A DNA stretch of 11,870 bases from Flavobacteriaceae bacterium (lineage in GTDB: Bacteria; Bacteroidota; Bacteroidia; Flavobacteriales; Flavobacteriaceae). Within the stretch, counting starts at the first letter, position 1, and each line of letters starts with the position of its first letter. The notes below the pieces were generated by a model. It made no database searches, was not told where the DNA came from, and was given only the letters and a program-made list of their open reading frames with translations. The stretch lies in assembly GCA_013001365.1 (NCBI GenBank), contig JABDMQ010000105.1:1-11870 (forward strand). Direction: 5' to 3'. A program made the translations under genes and the position numbers. Below are positions 1 through 6,281 of the stretch, piece by piece.

Positions 1-9
1 TTTGCATGA

Positions 10-342
10 CTATGATATGATTTTTCTCAGCCATAGCATCATGTTATGCTCAAGGATATCATATTCGCCATCCGAAAGGAACATGACCTTTAATTCTGAA
101 AGTAGTTCTTCAAGGTCTTCTTTTGTATAATTATGATCTTTGAGTCCTTGGATGATCTTCTGAATGCTTTGGTAGTCGTTATCTCCGTCGAATTCGTCAT
201 GAATCCGCTGAAAGGTATTCATGTCTACTTTGGCAATAATGGCATTTTTTTCAGAATTGGATTCGATGAAATTAGAATTTGCAGCAAATAGAAGTATATA
301 GGCAACTAATTCGTCTTTAGACCATGGTGTATTGTATGTCAT
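10..342 (-). CDS. TerB-like small acidic helical protein
   Basis: Complete 110-residue soluble protein with an ATG start at 342 and a TAG stop at 10. It has no signal peptide or membrane segment. The sequence is acidic and predicted almost entirely helical. The layout resembles the tellurite-resistance TerB-like fold: an opening W7-S-K-D-E-L segment, a central acidic stretch around residues 49-57 (DEFDGDNDY), and a C-terminal LFLSDGEYDxxE-type helix pair (residues 87-99), where TerB proteins carry acidic, possibly metal-binding residues. The start lies 2 nt after the stop of the GshB-like ATP-grasp gene, so the two are almost certainly co-transcribed and probably translationally coupled. TerB-like proteins are often regulatory or scaffold partners, but no function can be assigned here. 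Family placement is by motif recognition only. An unrelated helical hypothetical protein remains possible. Confidence 0.72.
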   Translation of the reverse strand: MTYNTPWSKDELVAYILLFAANSNFIESNSEKNAIIAKVDMNTFQRIHDEFDGDNDYQSIQKIIQGLKDHNYTKEDLEELLSELKVMFLSDGEYDILEHNMMLWLRKIIS

Positions 343-344
343 TA

Positions 345-1382
345 TCAGGCTTCTTCTACTGTTTTTCGTAAACGGGAGCGACGGTCGAATGCTTGGAGTT
401 TGTCCATGACCTTGCTTTCAAGGAAATCGATTACTTTTTCTTCAACCTTAATTTTGGGTTTGTAAACCTTATTAATGTAAGTGATACCACCAGGCGACAT
501 GACATTTACCTCGACCAGTTTTCCACCAATGACATCAATACCTACAAAATATAATCCGTCCTTAACTAATTTCGGTCCAATTTGTTTGACAAGCGCCTTT
601 TCTTCCTTAGTTAGGGAATGTCTTTGCACAGAACCGCCAGCTGAGACGTTGGAACGATGGTCGCCGCTTCCAGGGACTCGCTTCATGGCACCTACAGATT
701 CACCATTAAGCAATAAGATGCGGACATCTCCTTGGTCCGCTCCTTCGATATAATCCTGTAGAATAACATAATTGGAAGACCCATCAGAACTATTGATATA
801 GAAATCCAATAATGAATTGATATTGTTCATTGCCGATTTTTCTATGAGGATAACCCCTGAACCACCAAATCCATTCAGTGGTTTCAATATCATTTTATCT
901 GTCTTCGATTCTTTTACTTGTTGCACCAAGTATTTCTTGTTCTTTGAGACATGCGTATTTGGTATGATATTGCTATGAGCATCGCCAAAAGCTGCCGTAT
1001 AAAGCTTATTGTTGGCTTCACGCATACCTTGCAATGAATTGATGATGAACACATCATCCTTCACCGAATCCAAGAAATTCAGCATTATCGGATCCAAAGG
1101 CGGATTGGCCCTGAAGAAAATAGCATCAAACCCAGCAAGAGGTAACATCTCTTCCCTAAGTTCTGCCTTTCTGTAAAATGCCTTGAGGGTTGATGGTACC
1201 TTTTCCATTCGATTGACAACAGTACAAAATGCATTTGTGACGCTGTCCCTGATGGTAAGATTTGAAGGTGTACATGTTGCCACACCGTGACCGCGTTTAA
1301 CACATTCCTTGATCAAGGCAAGACTGGTATCATTTTCAGGGTCGATGTCTTCCCAAGGATACATGATAAAACAGACATTCAT
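345..1382 (-). CDS. GshB-like ATP-grasp ligase (glutathione synthetase family)
   Basis: 345-residue cytoplasmic protein, slightly longer than typical prokaryotic GshB. Residues 1-125 look like the GSH-synthetase N-terminal domain. The ATP-grasp fold follows, with the KP pair and glycine-rich loop at 167-176, an E-G-x-D-Q-G-D-V-R segment at 213-221, the RVPGSGDHRSN segment at 235-245 followed by AGG, G-I-D at 281-283, and the metal-binding EVNVMSPGG at 291-299. These match the GshB pattern of glutathione synthetase, which joins gamma-glutamylcysteine to glycine using ATP. No GshA partner is in the window, and the nearby bshA suggests bacillithiol is the main thiol, so the true substrates may differ; the enzyme may form another peptide bond. 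It starts at an ATG 36 nt after the symporter stop and is followed 2 nt later by the TerB-like gene. The fold is secure; the substrate is not. Confidence 0.85.
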   Translation of the reverse strand: MNVCFIMYPWEDIDPENDTSLALIKECVKRGHGVATCTPSNLTIRDSVTNAFCTVVNRMEKVPSTLKAFYRKAELREEMLPLAGFDAIFFRANPPLDPIMLNFLDSVKDDVFIINSLQGMREANNKLYTAAFGDAHSNIIPNTHVSKNKKYLVQQVKESKTDKMILKPLNGFGGSGVILIEKSAMNNINSLLDFYINSSDGSSNYVILQDYIEGADQGDVRILLLNGESVGAMKRVPGSGDHRSNVSAGGSVQRHSLTKEEKALVKQIGPKLVKDGLYFVGIDVIGGKLVEVNVMSPGGITYINKVYKPKIKVEEKVIDFLESKVMDKLQAFDRRSRLRKTVEEA

Positions 1383-1418
1383 AGTGGCAATGTTGATTAG
1401 ACTATTAAAATTAGGGAA

Positions 1419-2744
1419 TTATTTTACTTCTTCATAGTGATCATCCCATTCTTTTATCTTCGGTTCGCCTAACTTCCCTACCGATTTTGCTACTAGCATT
1501 GATACAGTGGCATCGCCAGTAACGTTAATTACTGTTCGGCACATGTCCAAAGGACGATCGACAGCAAATATCAATGCTAAGCCAATTGGTAATAGTTCCG
1601 GTGGAAGACCAACGGATTCGAGTACAATGACTAACATGACCATTCCAGCACCCGGAACGGCAGCACTGCCAATAGAGGCTAAAAGCGCAGTTAATACTAT
1701 AGTAATCTGGTCCCCAAATGTAAGGTCTAGACCTAAGGCTTGAAATATGAATACAGCTGCAACGGCCTGATAAAGACTCGTGCCATCCATATTAATCGTT
1801 GCGCCTACAGGTAATACAAAACTGGACACTTCTTCCTCAACTCCAATATGTTCTGTAACCCGTTCCATGGTAACTGGCAAGGTTGCTGCACTACTACTAG
1901 TTGAGAATGCTAGTAATTGTGCTGGACTGATCTCTTTCAAGAACCAAAACGGATTTTTCTTCGTGATCGTAGTGACCAATAATACATAAAAAGAAATCAT
2001 CAACAAAAGACCTAATACCACCACTCCAGAATATTGAGCCAAGGCCACGAGAATGTCAGGGTCGTCTGAAGAAACTACGACACTGGCCAAAAGAGCAAAT
2101 ACTGCATAAGGTGCAGAAAGCATGATCAAGTCTACCATCTTAAGAACAACATCGTTCAGGGAATCAAAGAAATTCTTCAAAGGTTCAGCACGCTTTTCTC
2201 CTATTAAAAGCATTGAAATGCCTAAGAATATCGAAAAGAAAATAACTTGTAGCATGAGCTTGTTATTGCTCATGGCACTTAAAGCGTTATCAGGAACCAT
2301 ATCTTCCAAGAATTGCAACGGGCCACTTTCTACCTGTTTAGTAGCTTCTGCAATTTTTGCTTGTACGCCACTGGTGCTTGAATAAGTGTCCGTTAGTTTT
2401 GCAATGGTTTCATCTGATACGCCGTCTCCAGGCTGCAAGGCGTTTACCAACATAAGGCCGATTGAAATAGCAACAACAGTAGTCAGAACATAGATTATTA
2501 TAGTACGAATACCAATATTCTTGAATTTAGAGATGTCTTTGAGATCGGAGATACCTTTGATCAATGATGCCAATATCAACGGAATTGCAATAAGCTTGAG
2601 CAATTTTACGAATATCGAACCGAAAGGCTTTATCCAGTCTGAAACGAAGCTTTTACCCCAATCGAATTGAAGCATAAGAAAGCCGAATAAAAGGCCAAGA
2701 ATCATTCCTATTAAAATTTTCCAGTGTAGTTCTAGTTTTTTCAT
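1419..2744 (-). CDS. Dicarboxylate/amino-acid:cation symporter (DAACS family)
   Basis: 441-residue inner-membrane protein of usual length for the GltP/DctA/GltPh family, which imports acidic amino acids or C4-dicarboxylates with Na+ or H+. The family landmarks are present in order: eight or so hydrophobic segments; the serine-rich HP1 hairpin at 281-290 (STSSSAATLP); the NMDGT cation-site motif at 318-322; the HP2 tip VPGAG at 363-367; and a TM8 with D400, R403, T404, N407 and D411. By comparison with GltPh, R403 corresponds to the arginine that binds the side-chain carboxylate, and D400 to the residue binding the substrate amino group. This favours aspartate or glutamate over neutral amino acids. 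The TM3-TM4 loop (about residues 104-160) is polar and fairly long. The gene lies 87 nt downstream of aroC and 36 nt upstream of the GshB-like gene, on the same strand. The coupling ion cannot be decided. Confidence 0.93.
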   Translation of the reverse strand: MKKLELHWKILIGMILGLLFGFLMLQFDWGKSFVSDWIKPFGSIFVKLLKLIAIPLILASLIKGISDLKDISKFKNIGIRTIIIYVLTTVVAISIGLMLVNALQPGDGVSDETIAKLTDTYSSTSGVQAKIAEATKQVESGPLQFLEDMVPDNALSAMSNNKLMLQVIFFSIFLGISMLLIGEKRAEPLKNFFDSLNDVVLKMVDLIMLSAPYAVFALLASVVVSSDDPDILVALAQYSGVVVLGLLLMISFYVLLVTTITKKNPFWFLKEISPAQLLAFSTSSSAATLPVTMERVTEHIGVEEEVSSFVLPVGATINMDGTSLYQAVAAVFIFQALGLDLTFGDQITIVLTALLASIGSAAVPGAGMVMLVIVLESVGLPPELLPIGLALIFAVDRPLDMCRTVINVTGDATVSMLVAKSVGKLGEPKIKEWDDHYEEVK

Positions 2745-2831
2745 GAAAACTTATTTGTATCCCTGAATTGGGGGAATTATGTTGCTAACCTTTGTTCAAT
2801 AAATTGATTCCTGACCAAAGCAGTGATGCAG

Positions 2832-3893
2832 TTACTGATACATCTTATTGAGTAACCAATGGTCTAAAATAACCAGCGCTGCCATTGCTTCTACTATAGG
2901 AACCGCTCTTGGAACCACACATGGGTCATGACGACCTTTTCCTTGCATTTCAACAGTGTTTCCTTCTTTGTCAATAGTATCCTGTTTCTGCATAGTTGTT
3001 GCAACTGGCTTAAAGGCTACATTGAAATAAATATCCTCACCATTGCTAATTCCGCCTTGAATGCCACCAGAAAAGTTGGTTTTAGTCGTTCCGTCGGAAT
3101 TGAATACATCATTGTGCTCACTCCCCTTCATTTTGGTTCCCGAAAATCCACTTCCATATTCAAATCCCTTTACAGCATTAATGGATAACATGGCCTTACC
3201 TATATCCGCATGAAGCTTATCGAAGACAGGTTCTCCGAGTCCGATGGGAACATTTTGAATAACGCATGTGATTGTTCCTCCTATGGTGTCTCCTTGTTTC
3301 TTTATTTCCTTAATTTTTTGGATCATCTGCTGCGCCACATTTTCGTCAGGACATCGTACTTCATTGCTCTCAGTTTTGGTAAGGTCTAATTCAGTATAAG
3401 GTGTATTCAATTCTAAGTCACCAACTGAAAAAACATAAGCATTGATCTTGATGTCCTTTAATACTTGTTTGGCAATAGCACCTGCAACAACCCTGCATGC
3501 AGTTTCCCTTGCAGAACTCCTTCCTCCTCCTCTATAATCTCGTACACCATATTTCTTGTCATAAGTATAGTCTGCATGGCTTGGTCGATAAGAATCCTTG
3601 ATATGAGAATAATCCTTGCTTTTCTGATTTGCGTTCTCGATAATGAATCCTATCGGTGTTCCGGTAGTTTGACCTTCAAAAATCCCGGAAAGGAACTTAA
3701 CTTCGTCTGGTTCTTTTCGTTGGGTTACAATAGCAGATTGCCCTGGCTTCCGCCTTTTCATTTCATTTTGAATTGCATTAAGGTCTAAATGGATTCCAGA
3801 TGGGCAACCATCTATAACACCTCCAATTGCTTCACCATGAGATTCGCCGAAAGTGCTTAGTTTAAAAATGTTTCCAAAGGAATTTCCCGCCAT
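2832..3893 (-). CDS. aroC: Chorismate synthase
   Basis: 353-residue cytoplasmic enzyme of normal bacterial length. It catalyses the last step of the shikimate pathway, the anti-1,4-elimination of phosphate from 5-enolpyruvylshikimate-3-phosphate to give chorismate, using reduced FMN as a cofactor. All three family signatures are seen: GESHG at 16-20, continuing into the IGGVIDGCPSG block; GGGRSSARET at 122-131; and RHDPC at 321-325 followed by RAVPIVEAM. RPSHADY at 103-109 and SINAVKGFE at 237-245 are also typical. The ATG start at 3893 gives the conserved MAGNSFG opening. It is the first gene of a minus-strand series and diverges from the metallophosphoesterase across a 200-nt spacer. No other aromatic-pathway gene is nearby, so it appears unlinked from the rest of the pathway. 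Confidence 0.98.
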   Translation of the reverse strand: MAGNSFGNIFKLSTFGESHGEAIGGVIDGCPSGIHLDLNAIQNEMKRRKPGQSAIVTQRKEPDEVKFLSGIFEGQTTGTPIGFIIENANQKSKDYSHIKDSYRPSHADYTYDKKYGVRDYRGGGRSSARETACRVVAGAIAKQVLKDIKINAYVFSVGDLELNTPYTELDLTKTESNEVRCPDENVAQQMIQKIKEIKKQGDTIGGTITCVIQNVPIGLGEPVFDKLHADIGKAMLSINAVKGFEYGSGFSGTKMKGSEHNDVFNSDGTTKTNFSGGIQGGISNGEDIYFNVAFKPVATTMQKQDTIDKEGNTVEMQGKGRHDPCVVPRAVPIVEAMAALVILDHWLLNKMYQ

Positions 3894-3958
3894 TAAAGAT
3901 GTATTAGAGCAGTTTGATTAGTTATGCGTTTGCTAAAGTAAATATACTATTACAGAAA

Positions 3959-3966
3959 CAAAAATA
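3959..3966 (-). promoter_or_regulatory. Candidate -7 promoter element for aroC
   Basis: Read on the minus strand this is TATTTTTG, an exact match to the Bacteroidota sigma-ABfr -7 consensus TAnnTTTG. It lies about 66 nt upstream of the aroC ATG, which would leave a leader of roughly 50-60 nt. No well-spaced TTTG -33 element accompanies it: the nearest TTG on the minus strand (3984-3982) is only 15 nt away and a TTTG (4000-3997) is 30 nt away. The rest of the 3894-4093 spacer is AT-rich, with no stable hairpin or riboswitch that I can recognise. The call rests on one short motif in AT-rich DNA. Confidence 0.35.
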
Positions 3967-4093
3967 GTTTCGGAAGCAATACAATATTTGGTAACACAAA
4001 CCTAATGATTTCCTTACGATTTATTGAACCGAAATTAATACTTAATTAACAGTAAAAGAGGTCCTTTGCGACATTAGTAGGTACGGTCAAGGT

Positions 4094-4924
4094 ATGAAAA
4101 AACGAAAGATTGAAGTTGTGGTAATTTCTGATGTGCATCTAGGAACTTTTGGATGTCATGCGAAACAATTGCTGACTTACTTGAACAGTATTGACCCAGA
4201 GACCTTGGTACTTAACGGTGACATTATTGATATCTGGCAATTCAACAAGCGATATTTCCCATCGTCCCATCTTCAAGTGATAAAGAAAATCACAGGCATG
4301 GCTGCAAAAGGTACCAAAGTAATCTATCTTACCGGCAATCACGATGATATGTTACGTAAATTCAGTGACGTTACAATTGGCAACATTTCCATTCTCGATA
4401 AAGTCGTCTTGAACTTGGACGGCAAAAGGGCTTGGATCTTTCATGGTGATGTCTTCGATGTCTCGATCCAAAACGCCAAGTGGCTAGCGAAATTAGGCGG
4501 ATATGGCTATGATCTACTTATATTGATCAATCGTTTCATGAATTGGTGTCTGGCCCTTTTTGGACGGGAAAAGTTTTCTTTGGCAAAACGCCTCAAGAAT
4601 GGCGTAAAAAGGGCAGTCAAGTATATCGATGACTTTGAAGAAGTCTCTAGCGATCTGGCCATAGCTAAGGGCTATGATTACGTAATATGCGGACATATCC
4701 ACCAACCGCAAATTACGACTAAAGAAAATAAGGAAGGTGAAACCCAATATCTCAATTCAGGTGATTGGGTCGAAAACCTTACTGCCTTGGAATACAAGTT
4801 CAAACGTTGGAAACTATATCATTACAGCCAAGACAAACTAGTACCGTTTTATACTGACGAAGTCATTAAAGACGCCAGCATTGATGAGTTGATGAGTGCA
4901 AAGAAGCTCAAGGACCCAGCTTAA
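4094..4924 (+). CDS. LpxH-like calcineurin-type metallophosphoesterase
   Basis: 276-residue protein with the complete dinuclear metal-site motif series of calcineurin-like phosphoesterases: D13-x-H15, G42-D43, G81-N-H-D84, H117-G-D and G200-H-x-H203. The opening (SDVHLG) and the NGDIIDIWQF block resemble the UDP-2,3-diacylglucosamine diphosphatase group. LpxH hydrolyses UDP-2,3-diacylglucosamine to lipid X and UMP on the inner face of the inner membrane during lipid A synthesis. No signal peptide is seen; an amphipathic hydrophobic stretch at about 138-157 could be the membrane-contacting insertion typical of LpxH enzymes. A conserved-looking NSGDWVEN follows at 221-228, and the last 40 residues are a polar tail. 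It is divergent from aroC and 51 nt upstream of the lipoprotein gene. It may be an LpxH2-type paralogue rather than the main lipid A enzyme; the substrate is inferred from family resemblance. Confidence 0.85.
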   Translation: MKKRKIEVVVISDVHLGTFGCHAKQLLTYLNSIDPETLVLNGDIIDIWQFNKRYFPSSHLQVIKKITGMAAKGTKVIYLTGNHDDMLRKFSDVTIGNISILDKVVLNLDGKRAWIFHGDVFDVSIQNAKWLAKLGGYGYDLLILINRFMNWCLALFGREKFSLAKRLKNGVKRAVKYIDDFEEVSSDLAIAKGYDYVICGHIHQPQITTKENKEGETQYLNSGDWVENLTALEYKFKRWKLYHYSQDKLVPFYTDEVIKDASIDELMSAKKLKDPA

Positions 4925-4975
4925 ATAATATAATTTATCTGGATTATTTTCGTTTTCTTTGAAAAAACATTCAAG

Positions 4976-5794
4976 ATGAATAATTTACTTCGTTACAGTG
5001 CACTGGTTTTATTTATAGTATCCTTGGCTTCCTGCTCTAACAATGATAATGATGATAATGCAGTAGTAAATCCTCCAGCTGATTATTTCCCATTGTCCTT
5101 GGACAATTTTTGGAATTATGATGTGACCAATCGTAATCTAGATCTTAATGAAACACAGAATTCTAGGGATTCCGTTTATGTAGCCTCTGCCAATGGCAAT
5201 TTATTTGGATTGGCCGTTAATGGAATAGCTAATGGCACCATGAATACCATATTGACACAAATGAGCTTAATGCCATCAGATAACCGGTTAAGTGGAACGG
5301 GCAGTGTGACCTTTCCTTTTGAAGGACTGGAAGACTTCCAGATCGGTGTTAATAACGTTGTGTTCTACGATACTAGTGTTGCTGCAAGCACAACACTTTC
5401 GACTGTTGAAGGTGTCCTAGAGCAAATGGTTGAAGGGCTTCCAATAACGGCAACATACACCTTGAGAACTGTGCAAGGCTCTATTTCTGAAAGCATGTTT
5501 TTGAACAATGAGAACTATACCAATGTCATAGAATCCGGGATAATTCTTGAACTTACCATTACTACGGATATCGAAGTTATTCCAGGCAGTATTATTGAGG
5601 TATTGATATTAGACACTCAGGATGTATTGGACATTACTAACTATTATGCAGAAGATATCGGGCTGGTAAGGTCGGAAGCAGATATTTCATATGTGCTTGA
5701 GGACTTCTCACAAATTGGTATTACCTTGCCAATAGCTGGAAGTTTGAATGCCTCTTCATTACAGGAATTGGGCACTTATTCAGTTGAAGAATAA
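4976..5794 (+). CDS. Lipoprotein of unknown function, probably surface-exposed
   Basis: 272 residues starting with a lipoprotein signal peptide: a hydrophobic core at 8-17, then the lipobox L17-A-S-C20. Mature Cys20 is followed by an Asn/Asp-rich linker (SNNDNDDN, 21-28), resembling the acidic export signals that send Bacteroidota lipoproteins to the outer leaflet of the outer membrane. The mature part opens with DYFPLSLDNFWNYDV (36-50), a pattern common at the start of secreted Bacteroidota proteins, and continues as Ser/Thr/Ile/Val-rich sequence likely to form beta sheet. No catalytic motif is recognised. Mature Cys20 is the only cysteine. The gene follows the metallophosphoesterase by 51 nt and may be co-transcribed. 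Its last 19 nt overlap the 3' end of the opposite-strand membrane-protein gene. The lipoprotein call is strong; the function is unknown. Confidence 0.85.
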   Translation: MNNLLRYSALVLFIVSLASCSNNDNDDNAVVNPPADYFPLSLDNFWNYDVTNRNLDLNETQNSRDSVYVASANGNLFGLAVNGIANGTMNTILTQMSLMPSDNRLSGTGSVTFPFEGLEDFQIGVNNVVFYDTSVAASTTLSTVEGVLEQMVEGLPITATYTLRTVQGSISESMFLNNENYTNVIESGIILELTITTDIEVIPGSIIEVLILDTQDVLDITNYYAEDIGLVRSEADISYVLEDFSQIGITLPIAGSLNASSLQELGTYSVEE

Positions 5795-6270
5795 TCTATT
5801 TTCAAATTATTCAAGGCAATCTTTAGGTCTTCGGTTTTCTGTGTTCCTATGGTGAAGAATTTCTCGTTCTTTAAATGAACCTTAAGACCCATTCGACCAC
5901 CTACATTATAGATCCAACCATGTTTTGGCCACCAACGGAATCCGTAACCCACGAAGCCATAGTCAATTATTTCCACTCTGTCAATGTCTCGCCAATTATA
6001 GTTCCGCTTAAGAACAGGTCGATAGGAAAACGAGATGCCATCCTTATTTATCGTCGTTCGTAATTGAAGATAATAAATGAAATAGAGCAAGCTTAAGCCT
6101 ACTATAACGAATATCCATGCGGCAAGATCCGGCATGGGTTTATCCCCTATTTCATGTCCTAGGATGAGTTGATAGATTATTACAATTAAGATAAATATTA
6201 TAAGTGGAGATAATAATAACCAAATCCACCATTGTCGGAATTCTTGAACTTCCTTGAATTCTGTTTTCAT
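5776..6270 (-). CDS. Two-TM membrane protein with PH-like C-terminal domain
   Basis: 164 residues from the ATG at 6270. An in-frame TTG at 6276 would add two residues, but ATG is preferred. Two hydrophobic helices, about residues 13-36 and 50-69, flank a short polar loop. The remaining 95 residues are soluble and beta-rich, beginning TTINKDGISFSYRPVL and ending with a KTEDLKIALNNL helix. This order (two membrane helices, a strand with a K-D-G turn, a W-R-D-I element, a C-terminal helix) resembles bacterial membrane-anchored PH-like domains, but the match is by layout only. A W-rich segment (about residues 107-119) is unusual. The ATG lies 11 nt downstream of the FAD/Fe-S dehydrogenase stop on the same strand, so co-expression is likely; a functional link is not shown. 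The 3' end overlaps the lipoprotein gene by 19 nt. The gene is real; the function is unknown. Confidence 0.82.
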   Translation of the reverse strand: MKTEFKEVQEFRQWWIWLLLSPLIIFILIVIIYQLILGHEIGDKPMPDLAAWIFVIVGLSLLYFIYYLQLRTTINKDGISFSYRPVLKRNYNWRDIDRVEIIDYGFVGYGFRWWPKHGWIYNVGGRMGLKVHLKNEKFFTIGTQKTEDLKIALNNLKIDYSSTE

Positions 6271-6281
6271 GTTCAACCTAT

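Noticed and set aside
481..753. 90-codon plus-strand open frame within the GshB-like gene
   Set aside because: It is antisense to the conserved ATP-grasp core, and its Pro/Ser/Thr-rich translation reflects the opposite strand's codons.
3465..3788. 107-codon plus-strand open frame inside aroC
   Set aside because: It lies fully antisense to a chorismate synthase with all signatures, and its translation is Cys/Ser/Ile-rich with no domain or recognisable start context.
4001..4078. Possible inverted pair CTAATG / CATTAG in the aroC-metallophosphoesterase spacer
   Set aside because: Only 6 bp match across about 65 nt in AT-rich DNA, which is expected by chance and would not form a stable structure.
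6271..6276. TTG start two codons upstream for the two-TM membrane protein
   Set aside because: An ATG at 6270 is in frame, leaves a clean 11-nt gap to the preceding stop, and gives a normal MKTEF start.
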